A program made the translations under genes and the position numbers. Positions 1-11,149 of a stretch of DNA of 64,000 nt are shown here, piece by piece; the first letter of the stretch is position 1; the number at the start of each line of letters is the position of its first letter. Location of the stretch: positions 33,833,157 through 33,897,156 of the forward strand of contig OX243821.1 in the NCBI GenBank assembly GCA_945859605.1. Reading direction: 5' to 3'. Under the pieces are notes generated by a model. The model searched no databases and had not been told where the DNA came from. It was given only the letters and a program-made list of their open reading frames with translations. This DNA is from Lumbricus rubellus. Its lineage: Eukaryota > Annelida > Clitellata > Crassiclitellata > Lumbricidae.

Positions 1-656
1 TGTCTGTCTCTGTCTGTTTGTCTGTCTATATCTGTCTGTTTGTCCGTCCGTCTGTCTGTCTTTACCTTCTAACCACACAACTCACGTTCGTATAGTTGTC
101 TCTGTCCCTGTCTGTCTGTCTATGTATGTTCGTCTGTCTGTTTATGTCTGTTTGTTCGTCCGTCTGTCTGTCTCTCTCTTCCGTCCAACCACACAACTCA
201 CTTACTCACGTTCGTATAGTTGTGTCTGTCTCTGTATCTCTGTCTGCCTGTCTGTCTCTGCCTGTCTGTCTCTGTCTGTCTGTCTGTCTCTGACTGTCTG
301 TCCGTCCGTCTCTCTCTCTCTTCGTTCTGACCACACAACTCACGTTCCTGTCCGTCTATCTGTCTGTGTGCGTCCGTGTGTCTTTCTGTCTGCTTGGCGT
401 GCTTGCCTGTGTCTCTGTATCAGTTTGTATCTCTGTGTGACTGTCAATACTTGTGTGTCTCGGTATGTACGTCTGCGTGGGTGTGTATTTGTGTTTATGT
501 ACTTGCATGTATGCGTGCTTGTTTCTGTGTCTGTATGTGTGTGTCTGTATGAGCGTGGGTGTTTTTATGTGTGCCGGTTTGTGTGCCTGTTTGTGTGTCT
601 GTATGAGCGTGGGTGTCTTTATGTGTGCCTGTTGGTGTGTCTGTATGAGCGTGGAG
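1..656. repeat. CTGT/TGTC-rich microsatellite
   Basis: Degenerate TGTC/CTGT tetranucleotide repeat grading into TGTG-rich sequence. A short block with ACCACACAACTCAC recurs about every 100-130 bp (near 70, 190 and 330). All reading frames across it are low-complexity Cys/Val/Leu/Ser strings and are not genes. The same repeat resumes after the inserted element, at about 1353. Confidence 0.9.
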
Positions 657-1346
657 TGTAGGACATTAGCCCCCCTGGACAATAGCCCCCCCGGACATAG
701 TCCCCCCCGGACATTAGCCCCCCCGGACATTAGCCCCCCCGATTTTTGCTAGGACATTAGCCCCCCCGGACATTAGCCCCCCTTCTTGTGCAAATCATTG
801 AATAGTGCCGTAACTGATAAATTGGGATGTAGGACATTTTCCCCTGGATATATTCCCCCCGGACATATTCCCCCCGGACATTTACCCCCCGGACGTTTTC
901 CCTCCCGACCTAGGACATTTCTCCCCCCCCCCCCATAAGGTCCCTATTTTTGAATGACTGCACTAACCCTACCACTAACCCTAACCGACCCTCACGATGC
1001 CTAACCTGATCCTAACCGACCCTCACGATGTCTAACTTATGTTAATGAATGACTGCACTAACCCTACCACTAACCCTAACCGACCCTCACGATGCCTAAC
1101 CTTACCCTAACCGACCCTCACGATGCCAAAGGGAAATGAATGACTGCAGGGATCGTATACAGTAACTAGGCCTACTTGTTAGTGTCAGCTTTTGCTACAA
1201 CGAAGGTTTGTTAACGTCAGTTAACTACGTCTGAGCTTGACTGGGGGGGGCTAATGTCCTACCTCGGGGGGGCTATTGTCCGGGGGGGCTAATGTCCGGG
1301 GGGGGCTAATGTCCGGGGGGGCTAATGTCCAGGGGGGCTAATGTCC
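657..1346. mobile_element. Fold-back element with inverted minisatellite arms
   Basis: The left arm (657-782) repeats a 15-bp unit close to GGACATTAGCCCCCC. The right arm (1242-1346) repeats its reverse complement, GGGGGGCTAATGTCC. Related GGACATTTTCCCCC-type units lie inside the left arm (835-930). The host microsatellite stops at the left edge and resumes at the right edge with ATGAGCGTG on both sides, compatible with a target duplication of about 9 bp, although that string is also part of the host repeat. No transposase is seen. Long inverted arms around a unique centre are typical of non-autonomous fold-back elements. Confidence 0.65.
955..1140. repeat. CCCTAACC-containing minisatellite
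   Basis: Three to four imperfect copies of a roughly 30-bp unit containing CTAACCCTAACCGACCC and TCACGATGCCTAACC, in the centre of the fold-back element. Short runs match the animal telomere repeat (TTAGGG on the other strand), but the array is interrupted and is better described as a minisatellite. Confidence 0.6.
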
Positions 1347-1824
1347 GTTCCCCATGAGCGTGGGTGTCTTTATGTGTGCCTGTTTGTGTATCTGTATGAG
1401 CGTGTGTTCCTGTTTGTGTGAATGTGATCATGTCCGTGTATGTACATGTATATTTGTCTGCGTGTGCGTGTGTTTGTGGTCATTGGTCAGTGGGTCTCTC
1501 CTCCTCCTCCTCCCTCTCTTCCTGGTCTGTAGTGGACAGCGATCCTTGACCACTTGACCGGTCTCCGGTCAAGACAAACTCTGTGATCAGTGGACGGTGT
1601 TTGATGACTCCTTCGCATGACTTCTCGTTGTTGTCCTATCGTTCCTCGAGACAATTTTCAACCCAACCCACCTCCTTCCAGAGTTATCTACCATCGCTTC
1701 TCCTCCCTCCCTTCCTTCATCATGCTCAGCTATAGTACGACTCCAGTCATTCTATCGTTAGTACGGAAATCAAATCTCGTCTAGACTAGCCTATTTGATA
1801 TACATGTAGCCTAAATGGGTGACC
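1347..1824. other. Resumed microsatellite, then sequence with no recognised feature
   Basis: The TGTG-rich host repeat continues to about 1490. A CTCCTCCTCC pyrimidine tract follows and ends in a TAG, which looks like a splice acceptor on the plus strand. The downstream frames close quickly, so no exon is called. Confidence 0.5.
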
Positions 1825-2034
1825 CGACAAAAGCGCGCCGGACAAAAGCGCGCACGACAAAAGCGCGCAGGACAAAAGCGCGCAGGACAAAAGCGTGCAG
1901 GACAAAAGCGCGCAGGACAAAAACGCGCAGGACAAAAGCGCGCATGACAAAAGCGCGCAGGACAAAAGGGCACAGGACAAAAGCGCGCAGGACAAAAGTG
2001 CGCAGGACAAAAGCGCGCAGGACAAAAGCGCGCA
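1825..2034. repeat. 15-bp GC-rich minisatellite, about 14 copies
   Basis: Tandem 15-bp units close to GACAAAAGCGCGCAG with scattered substitutions. The unit length matches the fold-back arms upstream, and both units begin with GGACA when phased alike, which hints at a shared origin. The many CGCGC steps make this a very CpG-dense island in AT-rich DNA. Frames through it in all directions are repetitive and non-coding. Confidence 0.9.
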
Positions 2035-3506
2035 TCTGGAAAAAATAGACCAAATATTATTATTACAATGAACATTTAATACAACTCAATTATGCATGGC
2101 ACAACATACATGTAAGAGTTATTTAATTATTTAGGTTTTGAAACTGAACAAATCTAGGCTAGAAACTGAGCCTAGTATGCATCATATTCTCTTTTGGTCT
2201 AATCTTGTCTATATTCTAGTCTTGTCTATTTTAGTCAAGTTTAGTCTAAACTAGACTATTCTATTCTATAGTCTATTACGGTCTACTCTATTCCAGTGTA
2301 GAATAATCTATTATATTACATTCTAGTCTAGCCTTACCTTATCTTTTCTTATCGTAATTGAGTGATTATATTTATTTATCTTGACTCGTCTCATCTTATC
2401 TTATTATTATGAACCCCCTTAATAGCTTCTTATTACTTTCAAGCGTTCTGGCTCCTGATCATATATATAATTTATAAACTTTATAAAGGTGTTGTAAAAT
2501 ACGTGTGAAAATGTTCGGTATTGAACACGTCACTGAAGCGCTAGTATGCACAGGCTGTTAAGAGAAATTCGTGCGCCGAGGTTGGAACTATTTCCTACCG
2601 CGTACGTGTACCGTGTGCGTCACTTTCCCAAGCACTCTCGACTTTCGACCTCTGACCTCGCAGGTGTAGTTACCACTGTCCTCCGCCGAAGTATCTAACA
2701 AAAAAACAGAAATTAATAATTATCAAGTAATAATAAATGGTAATCAATAAATGAATAAAAATCGGGGTTAAAACAAGTCGTTGAAATATTAATTAATAAC
2801 TAATTAATCCATGATTTAAGCATTAGCGTGAGGGTGGCATGGAAACAGTTGTTAAGAGCCTCAAATTTAATTACCTTTTACATGCTTATTAGCATTGCTA
2901 TATTAAAAGGAAAAACACAACTCGTTATGTGTTCTTTGGATAGTATTTACTCTTATCACAGAGCGTCATGACTTGTAAAAATGCAATCCTAATGACTGCC
3001 AGGTCGTTGTGATAAGCACAAGTTGGGCTACTTTTTTAATGCGCACGAGACTGAAGATTTCGTCCTTGCCTGCCACCCTCTATATGGGCTGCTTTTAACT
3101 TATCACGCGGGCGCTATGTGTCGATATCTTTTAATAAATTCAACGCAATAGGTTAGGCTACTATATTAATTTTATTAGCAATTATTCATAATTATGATTT
3201 TTACGGAGATGCTAAAAATGTTGCCTACAATAATTATTGCGTCGATGTTTTCATCAGGTGCTGGTTGGTGTTTTGTGACGTGACAAACAAAACAAAAGAA
3301 GTATGCTTTTCTTACAAATAATCTATCAATGTTTTCACCGAGATGAACATCTCGCTACGTTTGGGCTACTTTTTGACTTATGTGTTTTGTTGCGATTTTG
3401 CAACACGGCAATTCCGAAATCTAGCAACAGAGATCTGGACAGTTACTAGTTAAATGACACTCAATTCTATGACCACGCATTCTCGTTTTGTTCATCGCTC
3501 AACACA
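2035..3506. other. AT-rich non-coding stretch
   Basis: No gene or recognisable element is seen. A weak bipartite-box candidate (GGTGT at 2488, preceded by ATATAT about 27 bases upstream) is the only structured signal. Confidence 0.5.
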
Positions 3507-3540
3507 ATTATTGTGTCATTGTCAAGCTTTAAAAAGGTTT
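3507..3540 (-). promoter_or_regulatory. Bipartite ACACC/TATA-like box (weak copy)
   Basis: On the minus strand it reads AAACC, CTTTTTAAAG, then AATAAT with the usual 29-base offset. ACACC is mutated to AAACC as in several copies at 32-37 kb. It lies about 90 bp left of the piggyBac insertion. Function unknown. Confidence 0.35.
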
Positions 3541-3837
3541 GTAAAGCCACCTGGGTAGACTACGCAGATCCCTACTGTAACAGTTGTTCTCTGACGGGTA
3601 GACAAGGTTTATGCGATAATATTTTTTAACCCTCATGCGACCAACATATTTTACTCCTTGATATGACCAACTGGGGTCCCACGGGACCCCAATAGTCGAT
3701 AACAGGTTCAGTGCTTTATTCGCTTGTAGAAACTTCATTTTATGTTGCTATAGTTCAAGTTATGGCAGTTTATTTTTTGTTTGATGTGTACCTGTTATAG
3801 CGCTTATCATAATAACTACTCAGAAGCGCTCCCGACT

Positions 3838-4200
3838 ACTGCGCGGACACTGAATCGGAGTTTCACGTCGAAGCGCTGAGCAAAAGGTCCCTACACTGAG
3901 CGATTTTTTGGGTATTTATTAAGATCTAATAATATAATCGGCCAGATTAATGCTCTATTCAGCGTCAATTGAAACTACTCAGAAGCGCTCCCGACTACTG
4001 CGCGGACACTGAATCGGAATTTCCCGTCGAAGCGCTGAGCAAAAGGTTCCTGCACTGAGCGATGTTTCTTAGGGTATTTATTACCATCTAATAATATAAT
4101 CGGCCAGATTATTAGTGCTCTACTCAGCGTCAATTGAAACTACTCAGAAGCGCTCCCGACTACTGCGCGAACACTGAATCGGAGTTTCACGTCGAAGTTG
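3838..4200. repeat. Tandem ~162-bp repeat carrying a SINE body fragment
   Basis: About 2.3 copies of a unit containing ACTCAGAAGCGCTCCCGACT and CACTGAATCGGAGTTTCACG, which is the body of the main SINE family in this window, plus an AT-rich spacer. The copies differ by few substitutions, so a SINE fragment was amplified in tandem inside the piggyBac element. Confidence 0.8.
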
Positions 4201-4285
4201 ACCCTGGCTGCCGGGATTGAATTTCTACACCACAGTTCTTTATCGCAGCTCTGATTGGTGCTTAGTTTGTATGAATCACTGCTTG

Positions 4286-4900
4286 CTATGCCATGTGAGG
4301 TGTTACCATGTCATATCCAATTACTGTCAAGAAGGTACGTCGACGCCATGATCTCTGCGAGATCTTCCTATCTAGATTATTGCTGAGACACATATTGTAA
4401 GAAGCAATTCCAGTGATTCGAGGATGTTGAAGAACATCGTCATGGACCAACGGTTGACTTATCTTCTTGCGGTGCGCATTACAATAGCCAGGTGATAAAT
4501 AATAATTGTCAACACTTTTGGTTCCATTATAATGGAGGGTTACTTCTGGCTTGTTGTTCATCAAGGCATAAGTGGTGGCATCGTGCTGCAGAGTGAATAT
4601 AACCAGCAAAGCTCTGCCTGGTTTAGGAATAAATGATAACCTACAAGAGTAGGTTGGTCATGAAATCCAAACAAACCTGGCGCCCTATGCCTGACCTTCA
4701 TTCAATATATGAAAACATTTACCTGGTACAACGTTTCTGCCACTGTGCCGCCATGGTGACTGGTGATACCAGTTGTTTCACAACTCTTGACTTGTCTCAC
4801 GCTGTTCTCTCTGTCACTGCCCGGGTATAATCAATGGTTATGAAGTGACAGCATCGCAGCACACCATATCTTGATACCATAGTTTGCAGGTTTGAACTTT
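4286..4900 (-). pseudogene. piggyBac transposase remnant
   Basis: Two pieces of the transposase catalytic region are recognisable on the minus strand. The upstream piece (about 4705-4893) reads KPANYGIKIW, then, after a stop codon, continues to a GGTVAETLYQVNVF-like segment. This resembles the family's KPxKWGIKxW and xGTxxxxxxDNFFTS region. The downstream open piece (4286-4609) contains KPEVTLHYNGTKSVD, matching the conserved KPxxxxxYNxTKGGVD motif that holds a catalytic Asp, followed by an Arg/Lys and Pro-rich segment like RRWP. In-frame stops and substitutions show it is dead. The element's terminal repeats and TTAA target agree with this assignment. The intact protein would act as a cut-and-paste transposase in the nucleus. 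Confidence 0.75.
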
Positions 4901-5517
4901 ATGTGCTGCCTGAAGTTACATCTGCCACAGTAAGCTCATCCACTCACAGACTTGCAAGCTTACCAGGAAAAATTCCTTGGCAATGATACTGAGCAGAAAA
5001 CATATTTCTTAGGTAACGGAAAGCAGCAACTTTGTTGCTGTTCACTTGTGTTCAGCCTTTCAGGGACATATGAAGTGTTTTATGCTCAATTGCCTTGTTG
5101 CAAAATCCCATGTACCGGTACTTCAGGATGCACGAAATCGTGTCCTGGACATGGTCATTATTTGTGCTATAGCGTTTTCCAACGCCACTCTATATTCCAG
5201 AATTGTCTGTATTGCTTCTTTTGCAATATATCTTACTGGATAAATTCTCGTTGCCATAATATCTTTTCATAAAATTGCGTTCGGCTCCATAGGAAAAATC
5301 GTCCTAAGGCTGGCGTCCCGCGGGACCCCACCAGATATTTTATATTTAAAAAATAACCGCAAAAGTTAAACCGGATTTAATTAGATGTAAATAATGAGCG
5401 ATGTCCAAGTGACAAATTCATAAAACGTCGTTAAAAAATATTGATTAGCAAAAAAGTAGCACGAGCCGAAACAGTGCTGGGGTCCCCTGGGACCCCAGTT
5501 GGTCACTTGAGGGTTAA

Positions 5518-6286
5518 ATTAATGGCATTGTTACCTTGAAATACTGTGTCTGGCTGTGTGTTTTATATCATATTAATCAAACAAAGGTTTTGCACGTGCA
5601 ATTTTTATTCAATAAACATAGGAATTCACATCCATAATCAAGTTGATCTTCAAGTATAATTATTATTAATGATATTATCGTTTTTTTATAATATTATTTT
5701 ACACAGCGCCTCTCCTAAGCCTAAGCTGATTGGCGCTGATATTATTTATAGGCTACATGTATCTACCTAATAATGGGGCAGCTATCGATAGCGCCCCATC
5801 AAGACATTCTCTTCAGACTATCTCGCGGAGCCATAATTTCAACATTTTCGGTGATATTGTCACTTTATTCCACAATGTTACTGCATTGATGATGCACGCC
5901 CTCCTAGGTCGTTGCATGTAGGCCTATGCCAACAGTTCTTCTCCACCGGTGATACGGTCTTCTGACAAGCTGACGGCCTCATAGACGTCAATGTACCGTA
6001 GTTCTCTTGAGATGTAGGACAGCCAGGTACCTCTCGGTCTCCCACGAAGTCTCTCCCATAACCAACGATAGAACCCGTCTCGCGTCTATGGTCCAAAAAT
6101 GCCTAGTCGCCTCTTTTTTAATCGATGTCAGAGGTTGCAGGTTCGCTCGCTGTCGAACTTCCACCTTCGTGATAAAGCAATTAAATTAAATTTGGTGTTG
6201 CATACAATTCTCCTCAACAACCTTTGATTCAGAAAGTTTACCTTCACAGTCACAGTTCTACTGTCCTAAATTAATCGCTCGACGTA
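5518..6286. other. Non-coding spacer
   Basis: AT-rich sequence, with a slightly GC-richer patch at 5880-6170. No gene, transposon end or repeat was recognised. Confidence 0.45.
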
Positions 6287-6479
6287 ATTATTGCACGGCC
6301 AGTAAGTTTTTCAAAGGTGTTTAAATATTCGATTTAATTTCCAAACGACAAGCGTCATCTGGTGACTTTCAGGGCTGCTCACAGTCATGATCTCACCTAT
6401 CGGAGCCAAGTAGACATACAATACCGTTAAAGCATCGCTCAAGTAATTATTGCGTTGTATGTAAACTTTTAAAAGGTGT
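6287..6479 (-). promoter_or_regulatory. Two bipartite ACACC/TATA-like boxes in a ~160-bp direct repeat
   Basis: Sites at 6287-6320 and 6446-6479. On the minus strand each reads ACACC, then AT-rich sequence, then CAATAAT at the 29-base offset. The surrounding sequence is duplicated: TAATTATTGC, GGTGTKTAAATA and TTCGATTTAATTTCCAA occur in both copies in the same order, so box and flank were duplicated together. Confidence 0.5.
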
Positions 6480-7016
6480 GTAAATAATTCGATTTAATTT
6501 CCAATCGTCTTGCACCATCTAACGGCTATCAAGGGCCGTTCACAACGTTAGTAATGAGCTAATTAATTATTCACCCTACCACATGGGCGGAGTTTGGTTT
6601 CCATTCTTGGGGGGGCTAAAAAAAAATTTCCCTCGGCCCAAAAGATGATGATTTTTTAAGTCATCGATTTGAAATCTCATAAAAACCATACTATTTCCGC
6701 TGACACACCTTTTTTAGTCACCAAGTTTAAATAAAGTTTCATTAAAAAAGCAGTTTTCCGTAAACACCTTTTTTAGTCATCGAGTTGAGATCTCATAAAA
6801 CCATACTATTTTTGAGGACACACCTTTTTTGTAATACAGTTTAACTAAGATCTCATATAATCCATACAATATGATAGTGTGGATACACCTTTTTTAAGTT
6901 GAGTAAATTGAAATTTCATAAAAAATACTTTGTTTCCGTAAACACCTTTTTTAGTCATCGAGTTTACCTGAGATCTCATAAAAGCCATACAATTTCTATA
7001 GATACATCTTTTTTAA

Positions 7017-7647
7017 CCCTCGGAGGCTAACCTATAAAAAAATCACATATTGGATAACCTGGGGTATATTTTTCACCCCACACCATTATAGGCCTGTGAT
7101 AGCCTATAATATTAGACCATGTTTAATCAAAAACGGCGCTTAATTCAAGTTTGGCATGGATTATACAATCCATGAAACCTAACTAAGTTAAAATATCAGC
7201 ACAATCGTCGAGTCTACGGTAATCTATATACAAGTAACGCTTTGTTGCATGCTTTCCTCATACATTTAGGCTAGGTCTATGACATCATCGATATCAACAT
7301 TTTCTGGCTCCGAAACATCATTACAATCAACAAACTCTACATTATCCTCATCACTATCATCATTTTCAATCCATTGATATCAATTCTTATATCAGTTTAG
7401 CGGCATTGGCTGCTGATAACCGTCGAAACCTCTTCAACACAAATGCATTACTAATAACAATGGCCATTGTCCGTCTTCAGTCACGTGACCGTGGATTAGA
7501 TATAAAAATTCCCAAAAATGTGGAATTAAGCCAAAATCATCTATGAACAGATACACAAAAGTGTATGGCAGAATTTCAAAGCAGGAAAAAATCAGGGCAA
7601 ATACTGACAGTGGGGTGAAAAAAACACCCCAGGTTAGCCTCCGAGGG
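7017..7647 (-). mobile_element. Nested piggyBac-type element, perfect TIRs and TTAA
   Basis: Perfect 17-bp terminal inverted repeats CCCTCGGAGGCTAACCT are flanked by TTAA on both sides (7013-7016, 7648-7651). A second inverted block follows at each end, with AACCTGGGGT and TTTTTCACCCCAC in the same order. At 631 bp it is far too short for a full transposase. It is inserted inside the satellite of the surrounding element, so it is younger than that array. Confidence 0.85.
7265..7445 (-). pseudogene. Probable N-terminal remnant of a piggyBac-like transposase
   Basis: On the minus strand a frame reads FRRLSAANAAKLI and then stops. A second frame just downstream encodes a strongly acidic stretch beginning ENDDSDEDNVEFVD and ending at a stop. 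Many piggyBac transposases open with a short basic helix followed by an acidic, Asp/Glu/Ser-rich segment, and this fragment lies inside an element with piggyBac-type ends. The catalytic domain is absent, so this is an internally deleted copy. The identification rests on composition and context, not on a catalytic motif. Confidence 0.45.
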
Positions 7648-7734
7648 TTAATCGTCGAGTTTAATTGAAATCTCATAAAAAATATTTTTTACCGTAAACA
7701 CTTTTTTACAAATTTTTAGTGATCGTGTTTATCG

Positions 7735-8790
7735 TTTTTATCCTTAGACACCCGAAAATCGTTGATAATACTGGAATCAAAAAGATGTCCTTAGACACTC
7801 GAAAATCGTTGATAATAATAGAATCAAAATGATGTCCTTACACACCCAAAAATCGTTGATAATACTGGTATCGAAATGATGTCCTTACACACCCAAAAAT
7901 CGTTGATAATACTGGAATCAAAATGATGTTCTTAGACACCCGAAAATCGTTGATTATATCGGCATCAAAATGATGTCCTTAGACCCCCAAAAATCGTTCA
8001 TAATATTAAAATCAAAATGATATCCTTAGACACCCGAAAATTGTTGATAATACTGGATTCAAAAAGACGTCCTTAGACACCCGAAAATCGCATAAAATAC
8101 TGGAACCATAATGATCTCCTTAGACACCTGAAAATCCTTGATAATATTAAAATCAAAATGATGACATTAAACACCTTGAAAATCCTTGATATTACTAAAT
8201 TCAAAAAATATCCTTACACACCCACTTTAAGGATTGTGCGTGGCCGAGTGGGTTGTAGCCCGCTCGCCACGCCGGAGGCCCGGGTTTGATTCCCGGTCAG
8301 ATATTAATTTCTCGTATCTTTACTGCGGGTGGCTCGGTCGCAATATAAACGTGGAGTGTGAGGTTGTACTCTGCCTCCGACACTAATCATCTTCGATATG
8401 AAACAGTGTCGTTAAGCCCGAATACAAAAACAACCCGAAAATCGTTGATAATACTGAAATCAATATGATATCTTTAGACACCCGAAAATCGTTGGTAAAA
8501 CTGAAATCAAAATGATGTCCTCAGACACCCTAAAATGTTTGAAAATACTAAAAAAAATTTGATCTCCTTAGACACCCGAAAATCGTTGATAATAATAAAA
8601 TCAAATTGACGACCTTAGACACCCGAAAATCGCCGATAATTTTGAAATCAAATGATGTCTTTACACACCCGAAATTCGTTTATAATATTAAAATCAAAAA
8701 GTTGCTTTGAGACACCCGAAAATCGTTGATAATACTGAAATCAAATGATGTCCTTAGACACCCGAAAATCATTGATAATACTTCACAGAT
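7735..8790. repeat. ~47-bp satellite, roughly 20 copies
   Basis: Units close to GACACCCGAAAATCGTTGAT followed by AATACTGNAATCAAAATGATGTCCTTA repeat in tandem with many substitutions. The array is interrupted at 8226-8432 by a tRNA-derived SINE and resumes beyond it. Confidence 0.9.
8226..8432 (+). mobile_element. tRNA-derived SINE, Ser/Leu-type head
   Basis: The head contains an RNA polymerase III A box (TGGCCGAGTGGG) and a B box (GGTTTGATTCC, one mismatch to GGTTCRANTCC) in a fold resembling a long-variable-arm tRNA. The 3' part ends with CAGTGTCGTTAAGCCCGAAT and an A-rich tail. A detached copy of the same tail (CAGTGTCGTTAAACCGAAAC) lies at about 55634. It is unrelated to the main SINE family in the window and is inserted in the 47-bp satellite. 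Confidence 0.8.
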
Positions 8791-9370
8791 CACAAGTCGC
8801 GGGCCAGGTCCCATGATCAAAGAGCAAATTCACAACTTTGAAGTTAAAAAAATGCTTAGAACTTCACCTCCAGGTGACAATACGGTAGTAATGTGATATA
8901 ATATAATAGCCTACTAATAACTGATATCTACTTCCATCTTTTAGTTTGTCTCATTGTCCAAGATTTCATTCAGCCAACATGTTTTTGCGCATTAAGCGAG
9001 TTATACTATGATACTGCTACACATTGCCAGTCTTCGTTTTCACAGTCTTGATGTAGGGGGGGCTGGTGGCCAGCAGCTCACTGTCTGGGCCTTTTGCTCT
9101 TTTGTTGTCTCCGCAAATGTACCATTTTTACCCTTGGGAGTGCTTATTGATGCATGGTAAAGTCGGTGGATTCTTGGGGGGCTTAGCCCCCCCTAGCCCC
9201 TGATAAACTCCGCCCATGCCCTACCATCTCCCAGTCATGTATAAATGGTCAAAATCATCAAAGACTATAAAACGTATTTATAATGAGTACATGATTTAGG
9301 AAACAGGCATAGCCCATTCGCAATACTCATACACGACACTTTCCAAACAGGAGAGCCTAATATGATACAC

Positions 9371-9410
9371 GTTGCCCTCCTTCTTTACCAAGATTTTGGA
9401 CTGGCACTAG
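9371..9410 (+). repeat. GTCGCCCTCC motif family (motif B), diverged copy
   Basis: Reads GTTGCCCTCC, TTCTTTA, then TTTTGGACTGGCACT. Same order and spacing as copies at 20361, 21167, 43611, 43974, 48339, 49799 and 50774. Function unknown. Confidence 0.55.
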
Positions 9411-9647
9411 CAATGCATGTATTCAGCGTAAGGGACTTGGCGTGCAAATGTATGTCTAGCATTTAGCCGATATTGCCTCAAAATGGGAAGAATTAAAATC
9501 GGGGTCGTTCAATTATGTTAATTGATAAATTTATTCATTTATTTGGGATTAATTTCGCGATATTTTTTTCTCTCTTCAATTTCTTTCTTTCTGTCTAATG
9601 CTTCTCAATAGCGCCGAGCAAGATGTTGAATTTAAAGCCGAAAATAA

Positions 9648-9681
9648 TTTATAATTATTTTAACAACCTAAAAGGAGGTGT
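9648..9681 (-). promoter_or_regulatory. Bipartite ACACC/TATA-like box
   Basis: The plus strand shows TTTATA at 9648 and GGTGT at 9677, an offset of 29. It lies just left of a SINE and about 240 bp right of a motif B copy. Confidence 0.4.
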
Positions 9682-9700
9682 TTAAGCATGGCAAATTATT

Positions 9701-9889
9701 GTGCACTTGTTACAGCGCTCCTTCAAGCTCCCGAATGCAGAGCGGACACTGCATCGGAGTTTCACACCGAAGCGCTGAGCAATTGTGAGTGAAAGACTTG
9801 CCCATGATCCCTACGCGGCGAGGTGGATTCGAACCTCGAAGCTTCAGGCTTCAAGGCAACGACGCCACCACTACACCACTGCGCCCCAC
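9701..9889 (-). mobile_element. Main-family tRNA-derived SINE, near full length
   Basis: Read on the minus strand, the tRNA-like head GGGGCGCAGTGGTGTAGTGG is followed by an exact B box (GGTTCGAATCC), a body with CTCAGCGCTTCGGTGTGAAA, and a tail with GGGAGCTTGAAGGAGCGCTG ending near TAACAAGTGC. The tail resembles the 3' ends of the LINE fragments in this window, as expected if the SINE borrows LINE machinery. Members of this family supply most of the short open frames elsewhere. Confidence 0.85.
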
Positions 9890-10299
9890 AAACACACAAC
9901 TTAGAGTCGAGGTAACCTGAAAAAGAGGAAAAAATTAAGACGCATAAAATCTACAATCGCTGACTCATAACCAGAAGCGACATGGCCGATGCAAAAACGA
10001 GCTCAGATCCGAATCTTGAATATCTTATCCCATCTCACGAACCCAAAAATGTTTTCACGGGTCCGACTAATTGCGCATCGGCCTCACCAATGACCGCGTA
10101 TAAGATCCATTACCGTGTTGCAGCGTAGAGATGCCCATCTCTCTCTTTTGGCGTTTTCGCCTCATTTACCGTAATTTCGTCCAATCTTTCACAGCGTCTT
10201 GCTTCACAATAGAGACGCGATATTATCTATCTTCCGCTAGATGGCAGCTGTCACGTTTCATGCATATTCATAAATAGACTGATGAATGAATATGGAAAT

Positions 10300-10395
10300 A
10301 ATGTGTGTGTGTGTGTGTGTGTGTGAGTACACACGCACTCGCACGCTCACACGCACACACGCAAGCACACACACTCGCAAGCACACACGCACATA
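10300..10395. repeat. GT/CA dinucleotide repeat
   Basis: A (GT)n block grades into a CACACGC-rich block. Low complexity, non-coding. Confidence 0.9.
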
Positions 10396-10424
10396 TTATA
10401 TAATATATTTTTTCGTTCTGCGTG

Positions 10425-10545
10425 GTTGGGCTCGGAGCGCCTCTGAGTAGTTTCTTGAAGGGCGCTGTATAAATGCTACGAATGAATGAATGAATGAATG
10501 AATGAATGAATGAATGAATGAATGAATGAATGAATAAATAAATAA
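10425..10545 (+). mobile_element. LINE/SINE 3' tail with (GAAT)n
   Basis: GGAGCGCCTCTGAGTAGTTT, then TTGAAGGGCGCTGTATAAAT, then about 12 GAAT repeats. This is the shared 3' terminus of the non-LTR elements of this genome; the GAAT microsatellite is the reverse-transcription tail. No upstream body is recognisable. Confidence 0.75.
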
Positions 10546-10716
10546 TACGCATGGGTAATATGCATATGAATATTACGGTATAAGCATGACAATATTACAG
10601 TGTTTTTTTAAATTAAATATTACACTATTATATGATTGTTATTTTCAACACACGATTAGCTCAGTTTTAGCAGTAAAGAAAAACTATTTCTATACATTCG
10701 TGTGTATCAATTATTA

Positions 10717-11024
<308 letters not shown>

Positions 11025-11149
11025 CACGCGCATTTTTTTATCATCGTATATTAGATGGAGTTGTAATAGAATTTTTAACATTTGCCCTTGGGGTTTGATC
11101 ACACCGTAAACTATATCTTTTATGCAAGTCCAAGATCCTGTCTACTTGT

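Larger units (their letters stand above)
3630..5513 (-). mobile_element. Decayed piggyBac element with TTAA target duplication
   Basis: Terminal inverted repeats start CCCTCATGCGACCAAC (left) and CCCTCAAGTGACCAAC (right, reverse complemented). TTAA is duplicated at 3626-3629 and 5514-5517. Three near-palindromes of the form TGGGGTCCC-GGGACCCCA lie at 3672-3691, 5311-5330 and 5478-5497, one near the left end and two near the right. The TTAA target and the CCCT end are hallmarks of the piggyBac superfamily. The transposase remnant inside is on the minus strand. A tandem SINE-derived repeat (3838-4200) lies within the element, so other sequence has moved into it. Confidence 0.85.
6690..7735. repeat. 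~60-65-bp satellite split by a transposon
   Basis: Units containing ACACCTTTTTTAGTCATCGA and GATCTCATAAAA recur near 6705, 6760, 6822, 6884, 6943 and 7003, and again near 7660-7720 on the far side of the nested piggyBac element. Each unit contains ACACC, a T-run and then a CATAAA or AATAAA string, so it superficially resembles the bipartite box, but with looser spacing. Confidence 0.75.
6582..9218. mobile_element. 2.6-kb element with CATGGGCGGAG ends and 8-bp target duplication
   Basis: Left end CATGGGCGGAGTTT, right end AAACTCCGCCCATG, flanked by the perfect 8-bp duplication CCCTACCA (6574-6581 and 9219-9226). An 8-bp duplication is typical of hAT and P superfamilies; the CATG start is closer to P-type ends, but the superfamily is not settled without a transposase. 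Subterminal GGGGGGCTAA and TTAGCCCCCCCTAGCCCC stretches match the short relatives at 13845, 17215, 16071 and 16725. The interior is not coding: it holds two satellites, a nested piggyBac relic and a nested tRNA-SINE. Nothing further is recognised at 8790-9160. Confidence 0.75.

Noticed and set aside
955..1140. Interstitial telomere
   Set aside because: CCCTAACC strings are embedded in a longer 30-bp unit and never form an uninterrupted telomeric run.
1496..1760. Minus-strand frame with VIKHRPLITEFVLTGDRSSG as a possible cytoplasmic tail
   Set aside because: About 48 codons with an upstream stop, no convincing acceptor, and an acidic end that comes from a GGA repeat.
9701..9889. tRNA gene call from an exact B box and A-box-like head
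   Set aside because: The head lacks a complete paired tRNA fold and is fused to a SINE body and tail. The same applies to 8226-8432.
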